NCBI RefSeq assembly: GCF_000468495.1
Contig: NC_022444.1
Coordinates: 1,872,918-1,936,917 of the forward strand
Reading direction: 5' to 3'
Origin: Megalodesulfovibrio gigas DSM 1382 = ATCC 19364
GTDB lineage: Bacteria; Desulfobacterota; Desulfovibrionia; Desulfovibrionales; Desulfovibrionaceae
DNA length: 64,000 nucleotides
Below are positions 28,743 to 36,506 of the stretch, piece by piece. The number at the start of each line of letters is the position of its first letter. Positions within the stretch are counted from its first letter, which is position 1. The position numbers and the translations under genes were made by a program. The notes beneath the pieces were generated by a model. It did not search any database and had not been told where the DNA came from. It was given only the letters and a program-made list of their open reading frames with translations.

Positions 28743-28819
28743 GGACGGCGAGCATGCATCACGCAACAGACCTGGGGCAGGTCCCCCGCAACCGCCCGGC
28801 TCGGGCGACAGGAACAGCC

Positions 28820-29614
28820 ATGCGCACACTGCTGCAGGCAATGATGGTGTTGATGCTGCTGACGACGGCTGCGGGCGTTGCCCAGGCCCGGCAGCCCAAG
28901 GCGATGCCGGCCGCTCCGGAAACGGGCGACCTCGACGCCGCCCTGTGTCAGGCCCAATCCCGGCTGGAAGCCTTGCGCCTGGCCCTGGTGCCCCTGGACG
29001 CCCGCAAGCGGCAGCCCGTGGTGGACAAGGACACCCTGGCTGCGGTCCTGGCGGCCCTGGCCGAGGAAAACCTGCGCATCCGCGATGCCTTGTACGAAGT
29101 GGTGGATGCCCCCTGGCCGGACGAAGTCAAGCGCGCCTATGTGGCCTATTTTCTGACGCCCGGCGCCACCACCGGTCTGGCCCAGCGGGTGGGCACGGAG
29201 AACCTGAATCTGCTGCGCCCATTGCTGGAGACGCCCCTGCTGCAGGAAAGCGGCTGGCCCACGCGCGCGGCGTTCGGGCCGGAGGCTGATTTTCACGCCT
29301 TCATCGTCGTGGCCCAGGGCCGCGGTGCAGACCCGCAGTGGGTGGCGCAGGTCATCGTCCCGCGGCTCAAGGCCCTGGCCGGACGCGACGAGGTGCAGCC
29401 CCTCGGGCACCAGTGGCTGGCCGCCGGCGCCAGGGCGGATGTGGGCAAATTTGCGCAACAATTCAAGGATGCCGGCCTGCCCTGGAGCCGGTACGGCCTG
29501 CAACTGGACGGGCTGGCCGGCCTGCAGGCCCGCATGCCGGCCCTGGATGCGGCGGCAGAACTGCCGCCCCTGACGCCGGCTCCCTGCGGGGCGGAACGGC
29601 CGGGCAGGAAATAG
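28820..29614 (+). CDS. Hypothetical exported protein
   Basis: This 264-residue protein has a clear signal peptide (MRTLLQAMMVLMLLTTAAGVAQA) and a soluble helical remainder rich in Leu, Ala and Arg. No recognised domain or repeat is seen. AGGAACAGCC precedes the ATG; in-frame codons further upstream overlap comM in another frame and are not credible. It lies 77 bp after comM and ends before a type A hairpin repeat. Probably periplasmic; function unknown. Confidence 0.7.
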   Translation: MRTLLQAMMVLMLLTTAAGVAQARQPKAMPAAPETGDLDAALCQAQSRLEALRLALVPLDARKRQPVVDKDTLAAVLAALAEENLRIRDALYEVVDAPWPDEVKRAYVAYFLTPGATTGLAQRVGTENLNLLRPLLETPLLQESGWPTRAAFGPEADFHAFIVVAQGRGADPQWVAQVIVPRLKALAGRDEVQPLGHQWLAAGARADVGKFAQQFKDAGLPWSRYGLQLDGLAGLQARMPALDAAAELPPLTPAPCGAERPGRK

Positions 29615-29638
29615 AGAAAAGTATCTTTAAAACAAGAG

Positions 29639-29700
29639 CGTTGCGAGAGGGGAGAACCTTTTTCAAAAGGGTTCCCCTCTCGCGCTCTCCTCTTCCAAAA
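29639..29700. repeat. Type A hairpin repeat
   Basis: GCGAGAGGGGAGAACC and its complement flank a short A/T-rich loop, followed by GCTCTCC and CTTCCAAAA. It lies just after the 28820-29614 gene and probably terminates it. Confidence 0.8.
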
Positions 29701-29726
29701 CATTGATAGTATCCTGGAATCACCAC

Positions 29727-29815
29727 AAAAAGTCTTTGGAAAGGGGGCCAGCTCTTGAAGGGCGGAAGAACCTTTCTTCAGAAAGGTTTTCCTCCGAGAG
29801 TTCTTTTCAAAAACA
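29727..29815. repeat. Type B hairpin repeat
   Basis: An AAAAGTCTTTGGAAAGGGGG lead is followed by the hairpin GAAGAACCTTTC/GAAAGGTTTTCC and then CGAGAGTTCTTTTCAAAAA. The same lead, hairpin and tail occur at 38926-39005, again directly after a type A copy. Confidence 0.75.
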
Positions 29816-29834
29816 ATGTGCCCGAGGAATGGAA

Positions 29835-30260
29835 TCAGGCCCTGGCGTAGACGATGGCGCCGCCGCTGCGCTCGATGAAGTCGGGGTTGGTGACCCGATC
29901 CACCACCAGCCGGCCTTCCGGGGTGACGGTGAATTCCCTGGTGGCGGGCTGCACCGTGAGTTGTCCTTCTCTGGTCGTGCTGAAATGCTTGGTGGCGGGC
30001 TGCACAGCCACCTTGCCTTCCCCTGTGGTGGAGAATTCCTTGGTGGGCGGATGGGTGATCACGCGTCCCGGTCCTTCCGCCACCACATGCCCGGGTGGTG
30101 CGGTCCAGACTTCCCGGGCTGGCGGGCCGGTCCACACCTCGCGTGCAGCCTGACCGGTCCAGACTTCTCTGGCCGGCGGGCCGGTCCACACTTCGCGCGC
30201 CGCCGGAGCGGTGTGCACAAACGTGGAGGTATCGATGCCGACGCCATTGAGGGTGAACAT
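29835..30260 (-). CDS. Internally repetitive small protein of unknown function
   Basis: This 141-residue protein is built almost wholly of repeats. After MFTLNGVGIDTSTFVHT come four 9-residue units of the type PAREVWTGP (about residues 18-55). Three units of about 17 residues follow, with pattern QPATREFTVTPEGRLVV (about 70-125), then a unique tail. There is no signal peptide or TM segment. AGAGGAG before the ATG at 30260 supports expression. The beta-strand-like units suggest an elongated or fibrous protein, but I recognise no family. It is divergent from the TRAP operon with a 97-bp gap. Confidence 0.75.
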   Translation of the reverse strand: MFTLNGVGIDTSTFVHTAPAAREVWTGPPAREVWTGQAAREVWTGPPAREVWTAPPGHVVAEGPGRVITHPPTKEFSTTGEGKVAVQPATKHFSTTREGQLTVQPATREFTVTPEGRLVVDRVTNPDFIERSGGAIVYARA

Positions 30261-30357
30261 GACAGACTCCTCTGCGCAGACAATAACGCGTCATGGCGGA
30301 AGGGGCAAGCCGGGAGCTTTCCCGGCCGGCTTGTTCCAGGCCGCGTATGGAGCCGCA

Positions 30358-31386
30358 ATGCGACATTTTCGCATCGGTTCGATGCTGTGCCTCATGATCC
30401 TGGCGGCCATGGCTGTCCCTGCCGGTCAGGCGTGGGCCGCCCGGCAGGTCACCCTGGCCATCGTCACCACGCCGGGGTCGGCCCAGCATGTGGCCGCCGT
30501 GGCCTTCAAGGAGCTGGTGGAGAATGCCACCCGGGAGCTGCCGGGCGGTCCTCTGACCGTCTCCATCCAGCATTCCGCCTCCCTGGGGGATGAGACGGCC
30601 ATCCTGCAGCAGATCCAGCTTGGCGCGGTGGAACTGGGCATCATCACGTCCGGCCCGCTGGAAGAGTTCGTGCCGGCGGTGGCCGTCATCAGTTATCCAT
30701 ACCTGTTCGCTTCCCATGCCCAGGTGGATGCCGTGCTGGATGGCCCCCTCGGCATGCAGCTGTTGGACCAGCTGGGGGCGGTGGGCTTCAAGGGATTGGC
30801 CTTTTCTGAAAACGGGTTCCGCCACCTCACCAACAGCAAGCGCCCGGTGCATGCCGTGGCCGACGTGGCCGGCCTGAAGATCCGCGTCATGCGCTCGGCC
30901 ATGCACCATGCCCTGTGGCGGATGCTGGGCGCGAATCCTACCCCCATGGGCTGGCCCATCTACACCGAACTGGCCCAGGGCGCCCTGGATGGCCAGGAAA
31001 ACCCGCTCTGGGTGGTGGCCGAGGCCCGATTGCACGAGGTGCAGCGCCACCTGAGCCTCACGCGCCACGTCTATTCCGCCCATGTCTGCCTGGCCAACCA
31101 GCGCTGGTTCGACAGGCTCGATGCGCCCATGCAGCAGGCCGTGCAGACGGCCATGCGCCAGGCCGCGGTACAGCAGCGGGCCTGGGCCCGGGAGCACGAA
31201 GCTTCCTACCTGGAAGCCCTCAAGGCCGCGGGCATGCAGGTGACCGAGCCGGATGTGGAGAGCTTCAGGACCAGGGCTGCCGGCATGCTGGAGGCCCCGG
31301 TGTATGCGAATCCCGCCGTCCGCACACTGCTGCTGCAGGTGCTGGACGCCGCACGCCCGGACGCGGTACGGACGCCCGCACCATGA
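30358..31386 (+). CDS. dctP: TRAP transporter substrate-binding protein (DctP family)
   Basis: This periplasmic receptor of a tripartite ATP-independent transporter has 342 residues, with a signal peptide (to about AWA at residue 30) and DctP features: GSAQHVAAVAFKELVENAT, SLGDETAILQQIQLGAVELGI and GLKIRVMRSAMHHALWRMLGANPTPMG. The ligand is probably a carboxylate, but the sequence does not tell which. The ATG at 30358 is preceded by GGAG. Its stop overlaps the start of the small membrane subunit, so the three genes form one operon. Confidence 0.9.
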   Translation: MRHFRIGSMLCLMILAAMAVPAGQAWAARQVTLAIVTTPGSAQHVAAVAFKELVENATRELPGGPLTVSIQHSASLGDETAILQQIQLGAVELGIITSGPLEEFVPAVAVISYPYLFASHAQVDAVLDGPLGMQLLDQLGAVGFKGLAFSENGFRHLTNSKRPVHAVADVAGLKIRVMRSAMHHALWRMLGANPTPMGWPIYTELAQGALDGQENPLWVVAEARLHEVQRHLSLTRHVYSAHVCLANQRWFDRLDAPMQQAVQTAMRQAAVQQRAWAREHEASYLEALKAAGMQVTEPDVESFRTRAAGMLEAPVYANPAVRTLLLQVLDAARPDAVRTPAP

Positions 31387-31937
31387 GTCGGACGCCACGC
31401 CCGGCAGGGCTGCATGCGGTGGGATGCCGGCTGGATCGGGCAGCCCATGTCGGCGGGGTGGCGGCGGAACGGCTGCTGGGGGTGCTGTGTATCGTCATCG
31501 CGGCGGTGCTGTGTCTGCAGGCCCTGTGCCGCTATGTGCTCAATAATTCCTTGCCCTGGCCGGATGAGCTGGCCCAGGTGCTGCTGGTGTGGCTGACGTT
31601 TCTGGGCGGTGTGGCCGCCTGGAGGCGCGGCACACATCTGGGGCTGGCGGCGGCCACGGGTTGGTTCACGGGCCGGCGTACGGGCAGCGCGGGCGCGGGC
31701 GCGACGCAGCTGGTCAGGGCCATCCCGCATCTGGCCGGCATCTTTTTCTTTGCCGTCCTGCTCTATCATGGCCTGCTGCTGTGCGATCTGCTCTGGCCGC
31801 AGCGCTATCCGGCCCTGGGGGTGACGAAGGTTGTCTCCTACGCCGCCATTCCCGTCTGCGCCGGCCTGATGCTGCTGCACAGCCTGGCGGCGGTGCTGGG
31901 CGCTGCGCGCCTCCCGGCCAAGGTGGATGCTGCATGA
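31383..31937 (+). CDS. dctQ: TRAP transporter small permease (DctQ family)
   Basis: This is the four-helix small membrane subunit of the TRAP complex. The 184-residue protein has four hydrophobic segments and the DctQ hallmark RYVLNNSLPWPDELAQVLLVWLTFLGG with the adjacent RRGTHLGL. It begins with ATG overlapping the dctP stop (ATGA) and ends overlapping the dctM start in the same way, so the three proteins are translationally coupled. Confidence 0.9.
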   Translation: MSRTPRPAGLHAVGCRLDRAAHVGGVAAERLLGVLCIVIAAVLCLQALCRYVLNNSLPWPDELAQVLLVWLTFLGGVAAWRRGTHLGLAAATGWFTGRRTGSAGAGATQLVRAIPHLAGIFFFAVLLYHGLLLCDLLWPQRYPALGVTKVVSYAAIPVCAGLMLLHSLAAVLGAARLPAKVDAA

Positions 31938-33220
31938 GCCTGATGGCGTTGGGGTTGTTTCTGGGGCTGCTCCTGCTGGGCGTGCCCATTGTCGTAGCCA
32001 TGGGCGCGGCCGGTGTGGCGGCGCTGCTGTGGGGTGGATACCCGCTGGAACTGCTGGTGGAACGCCTGCACGGCGGCGCGAGCATGCAGGCCCTGCTGGC
32101 GGTGCCGCTGTTCATGATCATGGGCCGGGTGATGGAAGCCGGCGGCATGCTGACGCGCCTGATGGATGTGTCCCTGGCGGCGCTGGGCCGCGGCCGCATG
32201 GGCGTGTGTCTGGCCTGCGTGCTGGCCTCCATGCTGTTCGCCGGCGTGTCCGGCTCGGCGGCGGCGGACGTCACCGCTGTGGGCGCGCTGTTCATCCCGG
32301 CCATGCTCCGCCGTGGTATGCCGCCGGCCAGGGCTGCCGCCTTGCAGGCGGCGGGGGGCTCCATGGGCATCGTCATCCCGCCGAGCATCCCCATGATCGT
32401 CTATAGCGCCGTCACCGGCGTGTCCGTGGGACGACTGTTCACCGCCGGCCTGCTGCCGGGACTGCTCATGGCCGTGGCCCTGGCGGCCGTGGCCTGGATG
32501 CAGGAACGTCGCGCGGTGGCGGCAGCTGGTGCGGTTGATGTCGTGGATGAGCCGGCCCCGGCCTTCGGGCCGGCTTTGCGTCGGGCTGCGCTGGTGGCGC
32601 CCGCGCCGGTGCTGGTAGTGGGCTCCATCCTGCTGGGCATGGCCACGGCCACGGAAGCGGCCGCCCTGGGCCTGGGCTATGTGGTGCTGGCCGGACTGCT
32701 GGGCACCCGCGAGCTGCGGCCGGCCATGCTGCCGGGCTGTTTCATGGATGCCGGCATCGCGGCCGCCAGGGTGCTGTGCATCATCGCCGCTGCCACGCCC
32801 CTGACCTGGATCCTGGCCATGGATCAGGCGCCGGCGCGCATCGGCGTCCTGCTGGCGGATATGGCCGGCTCCCCCCTGGTCCTGCTGCTGGTGATCAACC
32901 TTGTCCTGCTGCTGGCCGGGGCCATCCTGGAAACCACCTCCTGCCTGCTGCTGTTCGTGCCCCTGCTGGCGCCCCTGGCAAGGCTCGCCGGGCTTGCGCC
33001 GGAGCAGATGGGGGTGATGGTGGTCATGAATCTGGCCATCGGCATGCTCACGCCGCCCATGGGGGTGTGCCTGATGCTGTCCAGCGCCATGGCCGGGCAG
33101 GGCATGGGAGCCTCCAGCCGGGCGGCCCTCGTCCATGTGGCGGCCCTGCTGGCCGTGCTGGCGCTGGTGGCGCTTTGGCCGCCCCTGACCACCTGGCTGC
33201 CATCATATTTGTTTTCCTGA
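31934..33220 (+). CDS. dctM: TRAP transporter large permease (DctM family)
   Basis: This is the sodium- or proton-driven transport subunit in the inner membrane. The 428-residue protein has about 12 hydrophobic segments and DctM motifs GVPIVVAMG, LFMIMGRVMEAGG, MLFAGVSGSAAADVTAVG, PPSIPMIVYS and the C-terminal LTPPMGVCLMLSSAM. It starts within the dctQ stop. The length is normal for the family, so the transporter looks intact. Confidence 0.93.
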   Translation: MSLMALGLFLGLLLLGVPIVVAMGAAGVAALLWGGYPLELLVERLHGGASMQALLAVPLFMIMGRVMEAGGMLTRLMDVSLAALGRGRMGVCLACVLASMLFAGVSGSAAADVTAVGALFIPAMLRRGMPPARAAALQAAGGSMGIVIPPSIPMIVYSAVTGVSVGRLFTAGLLPGLLMAVALAAVAWMQERRAVAAAGAVDVVDEPAPAFGPALRRAALVAPAPVLVVGSILLGMATATEAAALGLGYVVLAGLLGTRELRPAMLPGCFMDAGIAAARVLCIIAAATPLTWILAMDQAPARIGVLLADMAGSPLVLLLVINLVLLLAGAILETTSCLLLFVPLLAPLARLAGLAPEQMGVMVVMNLAIGMLTPPMGVCLMLSSAMAGQGMGASSRAALVHVAALLAVLALVALWPPLTTWLPSYLFS

Positions 33221-33317
33221 TTGAAGAAAGGGACTGCTTCCTTTATGCTGGGATCGAATGTAGGCATGGGGTACGGATTGGCGTGAACCCTCAACCGCAA
33301 GACAAGGCGCGACACGC

Positions 33318-33899
33318 ATGGCACCCTCCCACGCAAAAGAACTCAGGAAACTGTGCGCCGCCCTGCGGCAGCGGGCAGACAGTCTGGCCCTTCTGGATCC
33401 GCAGACCCTGGACGCCGCCGGCGTGCAGGCCCTGCGCGATGACCTGACCGGACTTGCCGAGCAGACCGAAGACGCCGCCGGCCTTTCCGCGCGCGCCAAG
33501 CGGCGCGCCCTGCTGGACGGACTGCAGCGAACCCTGCTGGCCGGCGCCATTTTTGCCGCCATTCTGGTGCTCAATGCCAAGGTGTTTCACGAACACAGCC
33601 TGGTGACCACCACGGACGTGGCCAAGCTGGTGCGCGGTGTGATGCCCGCGGATACGGACTTCAACTATTACGCCCAGCTTCTGCAATGGGCCATGGCCGC
33701 CTCGTTTTCCCTGCTGCTGTTTCTGCTGGCGCTCATGGTGGCGACCTTGATGGAAGGCGTGCTGCGGCTGGTGCGGTTCCCCTGGCTCAATGCGGTGTTC
33801 TTTTCCTTGCTGACGCTGATCTGCAGTGGCGCAGGCCTGTGGGCCTATCTGTATTATGTCCCCAACCTCAAGAATGTGCTCTATGAATTCTTCCGCTAA
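33318..33899 (+). CDS. Hypothetical membrane protein paired with a rhodanese
   Basis: The 193-residue protein has an N-terminal charged helical region (about 1-65) and three hydrophobic segments (about 72-88, 125-150 and 158-178). I do not recognise a family. Its 3' end overlaps the rhodanese gene start by 17 bases, so the two are very likely co-translated. It could anchor or partner the exported rhodanese, but that is inference. Confidence 0.7.
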   Translation: MAPSHAKELRKLCAALRQRADSLALLDPQTLDAAGVQALRDDLTGLAEQTEDAAGLSARAKRRALLDGLQRTLLAGAIFAAILVLNAKVFHEHSLVTTTDVAKLVRGVMPADTDFNYYAQLLQWAMAASFSLLLFLLALMVATLMEGVLRLVRFPWLNAVFFSLLTLICSGAGLWAYLYYVPNLKNVLYEFFR

Positions 33900-34413
33900 A
33901 CGGATCGCGTTGCTTGCCGCGTGGTGGCTGTTGTGCTGGACCCTGCCTGCAACAGCAGCCGGGGATGACGCTGCCCGGCGGGCGCAAGTGCTGGCCATGT
34001 TCGAGCAGTACAAGGCCGAGGCCTTTGCCGACACGCAGGACATTCACCCCGAAGCGGTGCTCGGCCTGTTGCAGCGCGGCGTGCCCGTGGTGCTTGTGGA
34101 TTCGCGGGACGCCAAGGAGCAGGCCGTCTCCATGCTGCCCGGCGCAGTGACCGAGGCGCAATTCCTGGCGCAACCGGAGCTGCATCACGATGCCATTGTG
34201 GTGGCCTATTGCACCATCGGCTACCGCAGCGGGGTCTTTGCCCGGAAGATGGCGTCCCAGGGGGTGAGCGTGCTCAACCTGTATGGGGGCATGCTCAACT
34301 GGACGCACGCCGCCGGCCCGCTGGTGGACGCCCAGGGCCGGCCCGTCTCCCGCTTGCATGTGTATGACAGCACATGGGATCTGGCGTCAGCCGGGGTGGA
34401 AGGGATCTATTAG
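33883..34413 (+). CDS. Exported rhodanese-like protein
   Basis: This is a 176-residue sulfurtransferase-type protein. A signal peptide (about 1-26, ending ATAAG) is followed by a rhodanese domain with VVLVDSRDAKEQAVSMLPGA and the active-site loop VAYCTIGYRSG (Cys110). It ends with a short tail. The loop C-T-I-G-Y-R fits persulfide-forming rhodaneses. The start ATG at 33883 lies inside the upstream membrane-protein gene. The export signal suggests periplasmic sulfur handling. Confidence 0.85.
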   Translation: MNSSAKRIALLAAWWLLCWTLPATAAGDDAARRAQVLAMFEQYKAEAFADTQDIHPEAVLGLLQRGVPVVLVDSRDAKEQAVSMLPGAVTEAQFLAQPELHHDAIVVAYCTIGYRSGVFARKMASQGVSVLNLYGGMLNWTHAAGPLVDAQGRPVSRLHVYDSTWDLASAGVEGIY

Positions 34414-34435
34414 AGCAGGTTGATTTTGGAAAAGG

Positions 34436-34511
34436 ACGTTGCGAGAGAGGGTTCGGGGGCAGAACCGTTCTTTAGAAAGGTGTTCTGCCGAGAGCTCTTT
34501 TCGAAAAATGG
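34436..34511. repeat. Mixed type A/B hairpin repeat
   Basis: GTTGCGAGAGAG (type A lead) joins GTTCGGGGGCAGAACC...TTCTGCCGAGAGCTCTTTTCG (type B hairpin and tail). It lies 23 bases after the rhodanese gene and looks like a recombinant between the two repeat types. Confidence 0.7.
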
Positions 34512-34542
34512 AATGCCCCAACAATGAAATAAAGGACACACA

Positions 34543-34848
34543 ATGACGCTACTGGAGTCATACAGGAAGCTCGGAACCAAGACGATGTCAGTCTTTCGCC
34601 TGGATTTGCAGGTGCATTTTTTCTGGGGTTTCATCTTGACGTTGCTGGGCGTATATTGGTGGCCGTTGTTCGCCTCCGGGGTCGTCGTGACCTTGGTCAA
34701 GGAAGCCTTGGATCTTTGGAGCAAGAAGCACTGGAGCTGGGGCGATACCTGGTCCGGATTGCTTGGCTGCCTCTGTGCCGCTGGGTTCATTGTTACCGGC
34801 GACCAGTTTTTTTGTAAATCAGCACGGCCGTCGGCCCTGTTGGACTGA
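34543..34848 (+). CDS. Small membrane protein of atypical composition
   Basis: This 101-residue protein has two hydrophobic stretches (about residues 25-55 and 75-92) separated by EALDLWSKKHWSWGDTW. AAAGGA precedes the ATG. Its coding sequence is visibly poorer in G+C and in GC-ending codons than its neighbours, and a hairpin repeat sits at its left edge, which suggests later acquisition. The layout recalls small phage or VanZ-like membrane proteins, but no family is firmly recognised. Confidence 0.6.
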   Translation: MTLLESYRKLGTKTMSVFRLDLQVHFFWGFILTLLGVYWWPLFASGVVVTLVKEALDLWSKKHWSWGDTWSGLLGCLCAAGFIVTGDQFFCKSARPSALLD

Positions 34849-34909
34849 TGGCGTAGCGCAGGCTCCTGAGAGCCTCTGATGCAACAGGGGCGCTGCGTGT
34901 GGCAGCACA

Positions 34910-35647
34910 CTACGCCAGCGTGTGCCAAAGTCCCTTCACCAGCAGAATGATCCCAAGAATCAGCAACAGGTACGTGATGATGCGGCGATACACCGTGTCG
35001 CTGATGCGTCCGTAGCAGCGCATGCCGCCCCACAGGCCCAGGGCCAGGCCCGGAAGGGCACTGCAGTAGCCGGACAGCACCGCCGGGGTGATCATGCCCG
35101 TGGCCGCATGCATGGCGGTGATGGCAATGGTGGTGATGAGAAAAAAGCCGATCATGGTCGCCTTGATCCTGTCTTTGGTCCAGGGCTGCAGCGCCGTGTA
35201 AATGATGATGGGCGGGCCGGACGCCGTGATGGCCCCGCCAAGGCATCCTCCCAGAAAGCCGGCCACATAGGCCCAGGCCATTCTTGTCTCCCGCTGGCTG
35301 AGCAGACCGGACAACGCGTACCCCGCATAGCCCAGCAGCACCAGTCCCAGGAGGATTTGCAGCACCTCGGGGGAGACAGCCTTGAGCACCAGCACTCCCG
35401 CCGGAATGCCCGGCACCGCACCGACAAGCAGCGGGATCAGGTGCCGCGCCCGCATGTGCTTGAACAGATGCACACCGAGCACAATGTTGATGCTCAGGGC
35501 CAGAAGGTTCACCAGGACAATGACGGTCTTGACGTCCAGAATCAGGGCCATGAGGGGCAGGGCCACCAGCACCACCCCCACACCGGCCAATCCTTGCGTG
35601 AAGGATCCGAACCCCGCAATGCAACTGAGCAGAATGGCTTCAAACAT
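34910..35647 (-). CDS. TauE/SafE (TSUP) family sulfite or anion exporter
   Basis: TSUP permeases carry sulfur-containing anions across the inner membrane. The 245-residue protein has about eight hydrophobic segments and the duplicated TSUP pattern: N-terminal GFGSFTQGLAGVGVVLVALPLMALIL and mid-protein GFLGGCLGGAITASGPPIIIYTAL. The ATG at 35647 gives the expected start. It stands alone between two hairpin repeats; the substrate is not deducible. Confidence 0.88.
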   Translation of the reverse strand: MFEAILLSCIAGFGSFTQGLAGVGVVLVALPLMALILDVKTVIVLVNLLALSINIVLGVHLFKHMRARHLIPLLVGAVPGIPAGVLVLKAVSPEVLQILLGLVLLGYAGYALSGLLSQRETRMAWAYVAGFLGGCLGGAITASGPPIIIYTALQPWTKDRIKATMIGFFLITTIAITAMHAATGMITPAVLSGYCSALPGLALGLWGGMRCYGRISDTVYRRIITYLLLILGIILLVKGLWHTLA

Positions 35648-35726
35648 GTATAGGCGCGTATCACCGGAAGCAGAAAAGTGCCAGCCCCTGCGCGGCGCGG
35701 AGCTGGCAACGGTTCTGGCAGGGAAG

Positions 35727-35780
35727 GGTGGGGGAAGAACCTTTCTTCAGAAAGGTGTTCCCCCGGGGACTTCTTGCAAA
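35727..35780. repeat. Type B hairpin repeat
   Basis: GGGGGAAGAACCTTTC pairs with GAAAGGTGTTCCCCC around TTCA, followed by GGGGACTTCTTGCAAA. It lies between the ZraP-like gene (ending 35792) and the start of the TSUP gene. Confidence 0.75.
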
Positions 35781-35791
35781 GATAACTCGCC

Positions 35792-36268
35792 CTATCGGGG
35801 GCCGCGGCCGGGCTTTTCCGGCAGGGGCACGCCGGTGACCTTGAAGAACTCCTTACGCATGGCCACGTTTGCCTTGAAGATTTGCGCGTGCAGGCCGTTG
35901 ATTTCGTCCACCAGCTTGTTGATGGTGTCGTCGCTGGTGTTGGGCGTGGCGATGAGGGCGTTGAGTTCGTGTTTCTTGCCCTTGGCGCGTTCCTGCAGGG
36001 GGTAGATGGCCTTGCGATGTTCCATGAGCAGGGTCTTTGCGCTCTCGCGGACTTCGGGGGGCAGGAATTGTTCCAGGCGCTCCAGGGGGCTGCAGCCCCG
36101 GAATCGTTCGTGAGGGGCGTTCATGCCAAGCCCGCCCGGCCCTCGGCCGGGTCCTTCTTCCGATCCTTCGCCGGGCCTGCCCATGCCGAAGGGCTGGGCC
36201 ACACTGGATGCGACCAACACGGTGCAGCAAAGCAGGGCTGCAAGGCTCAGACTGTACAAACGGTTCAT
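35792..36268 (-). CDS. ZraP/CpxP-like periplasmic protein
   Basis: This 158-residue exported protein has a signal peptide (to about SSVAQ at residue 24), a Gly/Met-rich stretch (PFGMGRPGEG and GRGPGGLGMNAP), then a helical Spy/CpxP/ZraP-type region (LPPEVRESAKTLLMEHRKAIYPLQERAKGKKHELNALIATPNTSD). The family comprises periplasmic chaperones or metal-stress accessory proteins. E. coli zraP is sigma-54 dependent. Here too a good sigma-54 promoter lies 50 bp upstream. No two-component pair is adjacent; the nearest NtrC-type gene is 21 kb away. Confidence 0.8.
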   Translation of the reverse strand: MNRLYSLSLAALLCCTVLVASSVAQPFGMGRPGEGSEEGPGRGPGGLGMNAPHERFRGCSPLERLEQFLPPEVRESAKTLLMEHRKAIYPLQERAKGKKHELNALIATPNTSDDTINKLVDEINGLHAQIFKANVAMRKEFFKVTGVPLPEKPGRGPR

Positions 36269-36317
36269 GGTGCTACTCCTTGTGTTGTGGTGTGTCCTGC
36301 ATGGACACTACGGCTAT

Positions 36318-36333
36318 AGCAGGTGTCGTGCCA
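36318..36333 (-). promoter_or_regulatory. Sigma-54 promoter of the ZraP-like gene
   Basis: Minus-strand TGGCACGACACCTGCT matches the consensus TGGCACG-N4-TTGCW with one mismatch and keeps the exact GG-N10-GC spacing. Its start site would fall near 36307, leaving a 5' UTR of about 40 bases before the ATG at 36268. Confidence 0.65.
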
Positions 36334-36506
36334 GTGTTGTTTTCTCGTTTTTACACCATGTTGCAAACAATCACCCCATGCAGTGCGGCACAGGTTGTGC
36401 AGAATGTTGCGCCGGGTGTGCAATGTGGCGCATGGCGGAATTGTCACCGCAGGTCAGTGCATGATAGGAGGGAGGCGACGGTCGTACATCTCACCCGGGA
36501 ATCTGC

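Noticed and set aside
28743..28819. Possible riboswitch-like double hairpin before the exported protein
   Set aside because: Two short stems (GACCT/AGGTC and GCCCG/CGGGC) are present, but no cobalamin, TPP or other known core could be matched.
29639..29815. CRISPR-like array suggested by repeated intergenic sequence
   Set aside because: The copies are dispersed, imperfect hairpins at gene ends and lack regular spacers or cas genes; no transposase gene is found in the window either.
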